From an uncultured Ruminococcus sp. (lineage in GTDB: Bacteria; Bacillota_A; Clostridia; Oscillospirales; Ruminococcaceae): a stretch of DNA of 60,256 nt. The notes beneath the pieces were generated by a model, which worked only from the letters and a program-made list of their open reading frames with translations, had not been told where the DNA came from and did not search any database. Positions 44,315 to 51,545 of the stretch are shown here, in pieces. The stretch spans positions 1 through 60,256 of the forward strand of contig ONBA01000013.1 in the NCBI GenBank assembly GCA_900315975.1. Reading direction: 5' to 3'. The position numbers and the translations under genes were made by a program. The stretch's first letter is position 1. Every line of letters starts with the position of its first letter.

Positions 44315-45256
44315 TTAACCACAAATCTGATAGATAGTTTTTGTTAAATATTCCGTAAATTTAACTACAAATGGTAATGTGATTACAGATAGTATAGTTC
44401 CTGCGGCGAAAATTTCGGACGCATAGAGCGAGTCTTTTCCGCTTCTGATGCAGAGTAAAGTGCACATTGCCGCCGGAGGAGCCGATGCTGCGACGATTAC
44501 GGTCAGGCGGACCTTTTCGTCGACTGGAATCAGGCATAAGATTACAGAAAGTAAAATCGGGAGCAAAATCAACTTTATGGAACACACTTTGTACACTCCT
44601 TTTTTCTTCAGAAGAGCCTTCAGATCGGTACCCGCAATGGTCGCTCCTGAGACTATCATCGCGAGGGGGGTGTTGAGTTCGGAGATGTAACCGAGTGCTT
44701 TTGAGGGTATCTCGGGTAGCCTGATACCGAGAAAAAATGACAGAAGTCCGAGGATTATCGCGATTATGGTAGGGGAGTAGAAGACTTTTATGACCGATTT
44801 TATGTCTTTTTCGCCGGTTATGAGTATCACTCCGTGAGTCCACACGATAAGGTTGAAAACTGTGATGAATGCAGTCAGACAGAACACTCCTTCCATGCCG
44901 AAAAGTGCATTTACGAGTGGTATGCCCATGAATCCGCAGTTGGAGTATATTGATGAAAACCGCTCTATTTCGGTGTTTTTGTCCGGATTTTTGCGTATAA
45001 GCAGGTACGCTCCGGCGATGAGTACCACGAACGCGAGGCACGATAGTGCAAAGGTAAGAAGCAGTTCGTGTATGAGTTCGGGTTTTTGTTCAGTCTGATA
45101 CGACATGAATATTACTACCGGATTTACAACTTGCAGTACAAGCTTTGAGAGGTCTTTATTGCTTTCGTTGCTGATAAGACCTGTTTTGCTGCAAATAAAG
45201 CCTGCAAGCATGAGTATCATCATTATAATCGTCTGTTTGAGTATAGTTTCTGACAT
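44315..45256 (-). CDS. AEC-family transporter
   Basis: A 313-residue membrane protein with about ten helices in two inverted halves. It begins with a helix and LVLQVVNPVVIF, has YSNCGFMGIPLVNALFG (the conserved N/G/P crossing loop), LNTPLAMIVSGATIAG, and ASAPPAAMCTLLC in the second half. AEC proteins export organic acids, amino acids or auxin-like compounds. GGGAGA precedes the ATG. It stands alone on its strand between the ROK regulator and a zinc-ribbon gene. Confidence 0.9.
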   Translation of the reverse strand: MSETILKQTIIMMILMLAGFICSKTGLISNESNKDLSKLVLQVVNPVVIFMSYQTEQKPELIHELLLTFALSCLAFVVLIAGAYLLIRKNPDKNTEIERFSSIYSNCGFMGIPLVNALFGMEGVFCLTAFITVFNLIVWTHGVILITGEKDIKSVIKVFYSPTIIAIILGLLSFFLGIRLPEIPSKALGYISELNTPLAMIVSGATIAGTDLKALLKKKGVYKVCSIKLILLPILLSVILCLIPVDEKVRLTVIVAASAPPAAMCTLLCIRSGKDSLYASEIFAAGTILSVITLPFVVKFTEYLTKTIYQICG

Positions 45257-45313
45257 AGTTTATCTCCCAAAAAAACGGAGGAAGAGCAGTCTCTTCCCCC
45301 GTTGATGTAATTT

Positions 45314-45985
45314 TTAAAGCAGTGTGATAAGGTCCTTTACGAAGTCGAACTGGTCGCTGCCCTGTTCAGTGAACTTCCAGCCGTCGCTCTTGGTCTTAGC
45401 AACGTTGAGCCAGCCTGTCTTGACGTCTTCGCCGTCTTTGTACTTTACAGTGAACTCAACTTCAACTCGATAAGCCTTCTTGATTTCCTCATCATAGGTG
45501 GTATAGAAGAACTTCTCGACCTCAGTGAAATTGCTTCCGCTGAGTTTTTCCTTTGCGAGAATCTTTACCTTTATCTTCTTGATGTTCTTGGAATTTCTGA
45601 TAGTGTCGATGGACTTGTCATTCTGGTCGATGTAATCGTCCCACGAAATGCCCTTATCTTTTGAGCGTACTTTAAGTTCAGCAGCAGCGTCTTCAGTGTA
45701 CATTGCCGAGATGATTCGCTCAGTGTCGCCCTTGTTGATACCCTTGACCATTTCCTTTATAGGACGCTTATAGGCATTTGCTGCACCGAAAATAAATCCG
45801 GCAATGAAACAGATGAGTGTCACTGCAACGCAAATGCATACAATAATGAGTATCTTTTTCGACTTGTTATCATCTGCGGCAGGAGCGGGTGTGCTTTTTG
45901 AGGGAATATCGCTCTTTTTGGACTCTGCACAGGTGCATTTTCCGTTTTTATCGAGTTCATTTCCACAATATTTACAATAAGCCAT
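45314..45985 (-). CDS. Zinc-ribbon membrane protein
   Basis: A 223-residue protein. The N-terminus is a zinc ribbon (YCKYCG ... CTC, residues 4-18), then a Ser/Pro linker, a membrane helix (about 44-67) and an external domain of 155 residues, alpha plus beta, like DUF4878-type lipocalin/NTF2-fold proteins. I chose ATG 45985, behind GGGAGG. The zinc ribbon should be cytoplasmic. Function unknown. Confidence 0.85.
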   Translation of the reverse strand: MAYCKYCGNELDKNGKCTCAESKKSDIPSKSTPAPAADDNKSKKILIIVCICVAVTLICFIAGFIFGAANAYKRPIKEMVKGINKGDTERIISAMYTEDAAAELKVRSKDKGISWDDYIDQNDKSIDTIRNSKNIKKIKVKILAKEKLSGSNFTEVEKFFYTTYDEEIKKAYRVEVEFTVKYKDGEDVKTGWLNVAKTKSDGWKFTEQGSDQFDFVKDLITLL

Positions 45986-46070
45986 GATTTTGACCTCCCA
46001 ATAATCTATCAGAAGTAATTCTATCACATATTTATCATAAAGTCAAGAGTATACGTAAAAAATGAATGAT

Positions 46071-46538
46071 TTACGCATTTTTACGTCCGATGGTGTAGGC
46101 AAACACGAATACTATTGCCGGAGCCGCAGATACAGGTATCATGAGCAATATTTCATCTATATCAAGTGCACTTGCGGAAGCGTCGGGATTTATGAAGTTA
46201 CATAACTGAATCCCCCAGCCGTTTATCAGCTTGTACCAGCGGTAGAAGTCGAAATCTGAGCCGGCAGTCAGAAAAAGCGTCAGCCAGCTTATGAGCGGCA
46301 CTGACGCGGCAGATAATGCCATTCCGACAGCGGCGGCAGGTGAATACTTTCCTGTTTTGCAGTCGGCGGCGGCAGTTTTAACTCCGAGAGTTCCGATTAC
46401 ACATACAAGTACACTTAGTGTGCAAATCGCTGAAACTGCACGTATAAGCGGATTTGCCGAGCCTGCGAGAGTCAGTGCGATGAACAGCGAAAGTATATCG
46501 GCGGCGGCAGTCCACAAAAGGGGATTGATGTATCGCAT
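46071..46538 (-). CDS. Small multi-helix membrane protein
   Basis: A 155-residue protein with four membrane helices (about 8-28, 33-54, 68-92, 122-147) and an extracellular-looking loop of about 40 residues before the last one. No family recognised. I chose ATG 46538 because AAAGGA lies eight bases upstream. The frame stays open further upstream without a ribosome site. Confidence 0.75.
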   Translation of the reverse strand: MRYINPLLWTAAADILSLFIALTLAGSANPLIRAVSAICTLSVLVCVIGTLGVKTAAADCKTGKYSPAAAVGMALSAASVPLISWLTLFLTAGSDFDFYRWYKLINGWGIQLCNFINPDASASALDIDEILLMIPVSAAPAIVFVFAYTIGRKNA

Positions 46539-46623
46539 AGGAATATTCCTTTCGGCGCGGAATAAAATTCGTTTTCCGGCGGAATAATTAACATGAGGTG
46601 ATACGCATGAATGAAGAAGACGT

Positions 46624-46671
46624 AAAAATATACGTACCGTCATCGGGAAATGAAGTTTCCGGTGATGACGG
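46624..46671 (-). terminator. Terminator of the Fur-family gene
   Basis: On the minus strand CCGTCATCACCGGAAA pairs with TTTCCCGATGACGG (one bulge and one mismatch) and is followed by a T-rich tract. Confidence 0.7.
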
Positions 46672-46689
46672 CAGTGAGGAGGTCAGGGT

Positions 46690-47127
46690 CTACACCTGTT
46701 CGTCTGTTTCTGACTCAGCGGCAGAACACTCTGCACAACGTCCGTAGAAAACGGTCTGAGAGGGGTCTATCACGAAACCGTGGTGTTCCTCGATGTGTTT
46801 GTTGATACTCATGAGGTGGTCACAGTTGAGGTGTATCAGTTTACCGCAGTTCAGGCATTTGAGGTGGAAATGCTCACGGCACTCGTGCTCATTTTCGATG
46901 TACTGATAGCAGGCACCGGTCTTGCCGTCGATGACGAATTTGCGCACACATCCCGACTCCACGAGTTTGTCGAGCTGACGGTATATGGTAGCGGTACCGA
47001 GCGGAGACCCCTCAGACGAGAGGTAAGCACTGATCTCCTGAACAGTGGTATGCTTGTCCTTGTTATTGATAAGGAAATCGACAAGTTTTTCCTTTTGTTT
47101 GGTGTTATATCCGGATTCTCTTTTCAT
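46690..47127 (-). CDS. Fur-family metal-responsive repressor
   Basis: A 145-residue regulator. The winged-helix domain (1-80) has KEKLVDFLINNKDKH and LGTATIYRQLDKLVESG. The dimer domain has HFHLKCLNCGKLIHL and a second pair YGRCAEC, the structural zinc sites. The regulatory metal ligands do not settle whether it senses iron, zinc or peroxide (Fur, Zur or PerR). No metal transporter is adjacent. Confidence 0.92.
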   Translation of the reverse strand: MKRESGYNTKQKEKLVDFLINNKDKHTTVQEISAYLSSEGSPLGTATIYRQLDKLVESGCVRKFVIDGKTGACYQYIENEHECREHFHLKCLNCGKLIHLNCDHLMSINKHIEEHHGFVIDPSQTVFYGRCAECSAAESETDEQV

Positions 47128-47181
47128 ATCAGACCTCTTGAAGATTATTTACTGGCATGAGCTTTCGGACTGCCGATAACA

Positions 47182-47202
47182 GGGGCGCACACTGTGCGCC
47201 CC
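47182..47202. repeat. Palindromic repeat
   Basis: GGGGCGCACACTGTGCGCCC plus C, a 21-base palindrome between two minus-strand genes; the sibling at 39054 differs only near the centre. Confidence 0.75.
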
Positions 47203-47269
47203 TTCGTTGTTTTGGTTTGTTTATTCACCCGCGTCAACAGGTGAGGTGGAGAAGTTCGGCGGAATTGTG

Positions 47270-47770
47270 TCAGTCGTCGAGTCTTGCTCCGCACTTGTCG
47301 CAGTACTTTCCGGCTTCGATAAGCTCGGCACCGCAGTTACGGCATATCTTGACTTCCTCTGCAACGACAGTTTCAGGTTCAGGAGACTGCTCAGGTGCCC
47401 GAACTTCGACCTTTGCTCCGCATTTATCACAGAATCGTGAATCCTTGGATATCATTTCGCCGCACTTTGTACACTGTATCTTGTCTTCGAGAGCGGTGAG
47501 CTGAGCATTGAGCTCCTCGATTTCGACCTGTTTTTCTCTTACAGCCTCGAAAACCTTGCTGAATTCCTTATTAGCGGGGTCGTCGGTATATAGTTTTTTT
47601 CCTACGGTAGCAAAAATGTTGTTGATTTCTATGTTCAGTCGGCTTATCTCCTTTTTGAGACGCGACTTCTCCGTCATTTTCTTATAGCTGTCGGAACCGG
47701 TCTTGATGCCTTTATCGACGGTATCGCCGACCTTTTCAGCTAACTCCTTAACGGTATCAACAAATCCCAT
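47270..47770 (-). CDS. Coiled-coil protein with two zinc ribbons
   Basis: A 166-residue cytoplasmic protein. Residues 1-90 are helical with coiled-coil character (FVDTVKELAEKVGDTVDKGI). A first zinc ribbon lies at about 98-118 (CTKCG ... CDKCG) and a second at the end (CRNCG ... CDKCG). I chose ATG 47770, with AAGGAGG upstream. Similar small proteins are common in clostridia. Function unknown. Confidence 0.88.
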   Translation of the reverse strand: MGFVDTVKELAEKVGDTVDKGIKTGSDSYKKMTEKSRLKKEISRLNIEINNIFATVGKKLYTDDPANKEFSKVFEAVREKQVEIEELNAQLTALEDKIQCTKCGEMISKDSRFCDKCGAKVEVRAPEQSPEPETVVAEEVKICRNCGAELIEAGKYCDKCGARLDD

Positions 47771-47873
47771 TGGTTTTTCCTCCTTAAAAAGTGTCGATAT
47801 ACATATTTTATCACAAACTTGCCTGTTAGTCAAGGAACACCGCACAAACTTTGTTCGGTGATGAATAAAGCGG

Positions 47874-49154
47874 TCATGTCAGTGCAGAAGCGGTGAGGTC
47901 GCGGAAGGTTATCGCGTTGTAAGCGCGGACTGCGGCTTCGGAGAAGTCACTGCATATAGTTGAATAGAGCGTCATAAGCGGCGCGTCCATAGATATCTTG
48001 TCGCCGACTTCAAAGTCGAATACAATACCGGCAGTAGGGTCGATATCTGAAGACTTGTCGAGTCTGCCTGCGCCGAGAAGAAGTGACGCCATACCCATTT
48101 CTTCGGCATTTACAGCTACTATCTCAACGTCGCGGTTAGCGCGTATCTCATGCTTGAATCTTGCTTGCGGCAGGAGTGAAACGTCGTCGCATATATTGGG
48201 GTCACCGCCCTGCAAACGGATAGTTTCGCGCAGGACATCGAGCGCTCTTCCGGAAGATACGGCGATTTCAGCCATTGACTTGCATTCGCCGAAAGTACCC
48301 TTTCCTGCGAGTTCGAGCAGATTAGCCGTAAGCTCTATGCATATGTCGTAGAGCCTGCCTTTTACCTTGCCTTGCAGTACCTCGATAGCCTCTTTGACTT
48401 CGAGAGAGTTGCCGACACAGCTTCCGAGCGGACTGTCCATATCAGTCACGACAGCGCGGCATTTTTTGCCTGCGGCGTCACCGACACGTTCCATAAGGTC
48501 GGCGAGTTTGCGTGCTTCGAGGTTGGTTTTCATGAAAGCACCCGAGCCGCATTTTACGTCGAGCAGGATAATATCGGCATTGAGAGCGAGCTTTTTGCTC
48601 ATGATACTTGCGCAAATCAGTGGAATACTGTCAACAGTACCCGTAGCGTTTCTCAGCGCATAGATCTTCTTATCTGCCGGACATATAGAGCCGGTCTGCG
48701 AAATTATTGCAAATCCTGCTTTATTGACGATATTTGAAAACTCATCAAATGTGAGGTCGGTGCGGTAACCCTTTATGCTTTCGAGCTTGTCAATGGTTCC
48801 GCCTGTGTGACCGAGACCGCGTCCGGACATTTTCGGCACGCGAACTCCACAAGCCGCCGCGATGGGTCCGACAATGAGGCTTGTTTTGTCGCCTACACCG
48901 CCTGTGCTGTGCTTATCGGCAGTTACACCGTCGATACAGCTGAGGTCGAGAACGTCTCCGCTGTCGCGCATAGCGGTAGTCAGTGCGACAGTTTCGCGGT
49001 CTGTGAGACCGTTAAGGCACACTGCCATAAGCCATGACGACATCTGATAATCAGGGATATCTCCCTTAGTATAGCCGTTTACAATATATGCTATCTCTTC
49101 GTCATCGAGAGGGACAGCTCGTTTGGTCTTATTGATAATATCGATAATGTTCAA
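47874..49154 (-). CDS. Pyrimidine-nucleoside (thymidine) phosphorylase
   Basis: A 426-residue nucleoside phosphorylase that releases a base and (deoxy)ribose 1-phosphate. It has DKHSTGGVGDKTSL, the phosphate-binding motif, KMSGRGLGHTGGTIDKLE, and DVKCGSGAFMKT, all conserved. The enzyme could be DeoA (thymidine) or Pdp (thymidine and uridine); the sequence does not decide. I propose a TTG start at 49154, nine bases after AGGAGG; earlier codons lack a ribosome site. Confidence 0.93.
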   Translation of the reverse strand: MNIIDIINKTKRAVPLDDEEIAYIVNGYTKGDIPDYQMSSWLMAVCLNGLTDRETVALTTAMRDSGDVLDLSCIDGVTADKHSTGGVGDKTSLIVGPIAAACGVRVPKMSGRGLGHTGGTIDKLESIKGYRTDLTFDEFSNIVNKAGFAIISQTGSICPADKKIYALRNATGTVDSIPLICASIMSKKLALNADIILLDVKCGSGAFMKTNLEARKLADLMERVGDAAGKKCRAVVTDMDSPLGSCVGNSLEVKEAIEVLQGKVKGRLYDICIELTANLLELAGKGTFGECKSMAEIAVSSGRALDVLRETIRLQGGDPNICDDVSLLPQARFKHEIRANRDVEIVAVNAEEMGMASLLLGAGRLDKSSDIDPTAGIVFDFEVGDKISMDAPLMTLYSTICSDFSEAAVRAYNAITFRDLTASALT

Positions 49155-49224
49155 AGTATTCCACCTCCTGTATTTATATTTTAGCATATTATGTATAGAA
49201 TTTCAATAGTTTTTGTGAAAATTT

Positions 49225-49479
49225 TCAGATATATTTTATTATCACCATTCCTGCCACAAAAGGTGCTCCGAGGACGGCACTCCCGAGAAAGTTGAATGTG
49301 TTTAGCGGAAGGTCGGCTCCGACAGCTCCGCCGAAGCGGTTTGTGATAAGCAGGGCGGTGATTCCGGAAACTGTTCCGAATAGGGCAGATGTTATTTTGT
49401 GTTTCCTTTTTAAATAGTATATGACCATTACCGCGGCAGATACTCCGCAGGCAATGTAAAAAATAAGGTCAGTATTCAT
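49225..49479 (-). CDS. BofA-like small membrane protein
   Basis: An 84-residue protein with three hydrophobic segments. The end LPLNTFNFLGSAVLGAPFVAGMVI resembles the LN-x-LG-x-PG-type end of BofA, the pro-sigma-K processing inhibitor; here the PG is PF. It is last in a minus-strand cluster of four small genes. Assignment to BofA is probable, not certain. Confidence 0.65.
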   Translation of the reverse strand: MNTDLIFYIACGVSAAVMVIYYLKRKHKITSALFGTVSGITALLITNRFGGAVGADLPLNTFNFLGSAVLGAPFVAGMVIIKYI

Positions 49480-49488
49480 TTTTCACCT

Positions 49489-49791
49489 CTATAAAAGGAT
49501 ATAGCCGAGTGCGAGGACAAGTTTGATATCGCCGCCTTCCTTCAAAAGCATGAGAAGCAGAGCGGCTATAAGCAGGGTGTCGCTGTCGATTCCGTTAGGC
49601 ATCAGCTTGCCGAGAAGTGCGGAAATATTCGGCGGAGCAACTCTCCCGACAGACTGCTTTTCTTCCGCGAACTCTTTCTTTTCCGGCTCCGGAACAGACT
49701 CGGAAACAGGGGGAATGTCGGATTTTGCTCCGCCTGACAGCTGACGCTGCGGATAGCTGCTGCGCTTGTAATTTCTGCCATATACCGACAT
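49489..49791 (-). CDS. Small protein with C-terminal hydrophobic tail
   Basis: A 100-residue protein: basic start (YGRNYKRSSYPQRQ), a Pro/Glu-rich acidic middle, then a hydrophobic end (about 70-100) that could be one membrane helix. No family recognised. Nine bases separate it from the BofA-like gene and twelve from the gene upstream, so it is in their operon. Confidence 0.72.
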   Translation of the reverse strand: MSVYGRNYKRSSYPQRQLSGGAKSDIPPVSESVPEPEKKEFAEEKQSVGRVAPPNISALLGKLMPNGIDSDTLLIAALLLMLLKEGGDIKLVLALGYILL

Positions 49792-49803
49792 ATTGCTTCC
49801 TCC

Positions 49804-50175
49804 CTAAAAAATATCATTCAGCAGACCGCTTTCTTTTGCGATGTTCCATACCGCGATAAGCTTCATGAGTTTTACCGCTTTATCGATACGCTTCTGCTTT
49901 TCCTCTCCGAGATGCGGACGAAGTGCCATCAGCAGCTCGGTGTTCTTGTCATTCTGTGTAAAAGCTCCGGCGAGACTTGTCAGTTTCAGAATCTTGTCGA
50001 TATCCGGCATTCCGCCGCCGTCGCTGCTTTCAGAGCTGTCAGCTGAACCGTCACTTTCCTCGTCGGCAGACTCACCGTCAGTTTCGCTCATGAACATCTT
50101 CGCCAACTCGGAAAGCTGCCGGACGCTCTCCTCGTCAGAGAGCAGACCGGATATCTTATCCATTACATCGTCCAA
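49804..50175 (-). CDS. Small acidic helical protein
   Basis: A 123-residue protein with an acidic Ser/Asp/Glu-rich low-complexity segment (about 33-55) between two helical parts. The C-terminal part (LMALRPHLGEEKQKRIDKAVKLM) is of a kind found in small clostridial operons beside other short genes. No known function. It lies six bases after the gene upstream. Confidence 0.75.
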   Translation of the reverse strand: MDDVMDKISGLLSDEESVRQLSELAKMFMSETDGESADEESDGSADSSESSDGGGMPDIDKILKLTSLAGAFTQNDKNTELLMALRPHLGEEKQKRIDKAVKLMKLIAVWNIAKESGLLNDIF

Positions 50176-50181
50176 TAGCTG

Positions 50182-50448
50182 TTATTCCTTTTCACCGGAG
50201 AGCTTCTTGTACAGAGCCTTTGCCTGCGGTGCACTCATCATCTTCTCTATCAGCTTAGGATTGTTCACAGCCTGACGGAACTTTGCTGCGTCGCTTCCGC
50301 TCATAGCCGAAAGTGCACTGTCAAACTTGCCGGCTTCAAGTTCACTTCGGAGCTTATCTGCGGGAACTCCTATCTTTTTGCTGACTGCATTCAGGAGTCC
50401 GTTGAGTTTCTGAGGGTCGATTTTGTTTGCGTTATTGAAATTATTCAT
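50182..50448 (-). CDS. Small helical protein, first gene of the cluster
   Basis: An 88-residue all-helical protein: Asn-rich start, then LNGLLNAVSKKIGVPADKL and AAKFRQAVNNPKLIEKMM. AGGAGG precedes the ATG. It heads the four-gene cluster ending with the BofA-like gene, so the cluster may relate to sporulation or the membrane; that is inference. Confidence 0.75.
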   Translation of the reverse strand: MNNFNNANKIDPQKLNGLLNAVSKKIGVPADKLRSELEAGKFDSALSAMSGSDAAKFRQAVNNPKLIEKMMSAPQAKALYKKLSGEKE

Positions 50449-50468
50449 AGTTTCCTCCTAAAAGCTAT

Positions 50469-50497
50469 TGCTTTTTTGTAAATTGTGTGGTATAATA
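50469..50497 (+). promoter_or_regulatory. Promoter of the MJ0936-type phosphoesterase gene
   Basis: TTGCTT (50469-50474), 17 bases, TATAAT (50492-50497) with TGG before it. Confidence 0.7.
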
Positions 50498-50535
50498 TGG
50501 TTATAGTTCCTGTATTTTTACTGCGGAGGTCAATT

Positions 50536-51111
50536 ATGCGAATAATCGTAATTTCAGACACTCACGGCAATTATAAAGCACTTGAATCTGTTTTACTGCG
50601 TAATTCCGATGCTGACTGGATTTTTTTCCTCGGCGACGGTGAACGCGATCTTGATACATTTCTTATGCTCCACCATGAGTTTACCGAAAAGATAATCGCT
50701 GTATGCGGCAACTGTGACGCTTGCAGCATGAATCCCGGCTACTTTATCCTTCCGCTGCCGGGCGGACACAGCATTTTTGCGACTCACGGTCACTACTATG
50801 CTGTGAAATCGAATCTTGAGCTGATAAAGCTAAAAACCAAAGAGCACGGCTGCGATATCCTGCTCTTCGGTCACACTCACGTCAGGTATAATGCCTATGA
50901 AGACGATATCTATATCCTTAATCCGGGCAGTGCGTCTGCTCCTCATGACGGTACAAAGCCTTCCTTCGGACATATTGATATCTCTGACGCGGGGATAGTT
51001 ATGAACATCGCTGATATATCATATGCACAAGAGAGCGGAAATGTGAATGAAATTGGTACGGCTGCCCACAGGTACACACATGGTGGTCAGTATGGTCACT
51101 ATGGATATTAA
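50536..51111 (+). CDS. Metallophosphoesterase, YfcE/MJ0936 family
   Basis: A 191-residue cytoplasmic phosphodiesterase. Metal ligands lie in ISDTHGN, LGDGERD, CGNCD, ATHGH and GHTHVR; a NPGSAS turn is also typical. Members cut small phosphodiesters; the physiological substrate is unknown. I chose ATG 50536, behind GCGGAGG. The C-terminal 30 residues are low-complexity (His/Gly/Tyr). Confidence 0.9.
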   Translation: MRIIVISDTHGNYKALESVLLRNSDADWIFFLGDGERDLDTFLMLHHEFTEKIIAVCGNCDACSMNPGYFILPLPGGHSIFATHGHYYAVKSNLELIKLKTKEHGCDILLFGHTHVRYNAYEDDIYILNPGSASAPHDGTKPSFGHIDISDAGIVMNIADISYAQESGNVNEIGTAAHRYTHGGQYGHYGY

Positions 51112-51123
51112 CGCTTAAATTTG

Positions 51124-51164
51124 AAAAAATGCCGGTTTTCTTCGGAAAATCGGCATTTTTTTGA
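51124..51164 (+). terminator. Terminator of the phosphoesterase gene
   Basis: AAAAATGCCGGTTTTC and GAAAATCGGCATTTTT pair around TTCG with one mismatch, followed by more T. Confidence 0.85.
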
Positions 51165-51410
51165 CTTTTCAGGTGCTTTTGAAAATTGCGGACAACTGAC
51201 TGAACTGTGCATAAATTGCGGCTGACTGACCAAAAATTGCGCTAAAAACACGTGCTAATATCCTTTTTGGATACCCTCACCATTTTTTAACGTTCTGTAA
51301 AATGGCTATAAATAGGCATTTGAACTGTTAATCTGCCTAAAAATAGCTAAATATTGCGATTGCGTTTAGCAAAAAATGACTGACAAAAGCATTTCTTAGC
51401 AAAAATTGAC
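51165..51410. other. Leader region with repeated short motifs
   Basis: No gene. The motif ATTGCGG with CTGACTGA recurs (about 51184, 51214), with shorter echoes at 51235 and 51351. A TATCC-TTTTT-GGATA stem lies near 51258-51273 and a TAGGCA/TGCCTA pair near 51314-51341. The pattern suggests repeated binding sites before the xylanase gene. Confidence 0.45.
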
Positions 51411-51411
51411 T
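51366..51411 (+). repeat. Two 16-base direct repeats, 30 bases apart
   Basis: TTAGCAAAAAATGACT (51366-51381) and TTAGCAAAAATTGACT (51396-51411) differ by one base. They end at the -35 box of the probable xylanase promoter. Confidence 0.6.
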
Positions 51412-51439
51412 TGAATTGTTCATAAAAACGTAATAAAAT
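51411..51439 (+). promoter_or_regulatory. Probable xylanase promoter
   Basis: TTGAAT (51411-51416), 17 bases, TAAAAT (51434-51439), leaving an untranslated leader of about 100 bases. Confidence 0.5.
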
Positions 51440-51545
51440 ATATACATAAGCTGCAATAGGGAAGGGACACAGACACATGGATCTGCGCCCACTGCGGCAA
51501 CCATACGTTTAAACAAATTCTATTTGAAAGTGAGGAATGATACTT

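Noticed and set aside
46607..46747. Plus-strand 46-codon frame behind GAGGTGAT
   Set aside because: It covers the terminator stem and the 3' end of the Fur-family gene on the other strand and has no recognisable motif.
51474..51540. Frame reading WICAHCGNHTFKQ before the xylanase gene
   Set aside because: A CxxCG pattern is suggestive, but no start codon exists after the upstream in-frame stop and only about 22 codons remain; perhaps chance or a remnant.
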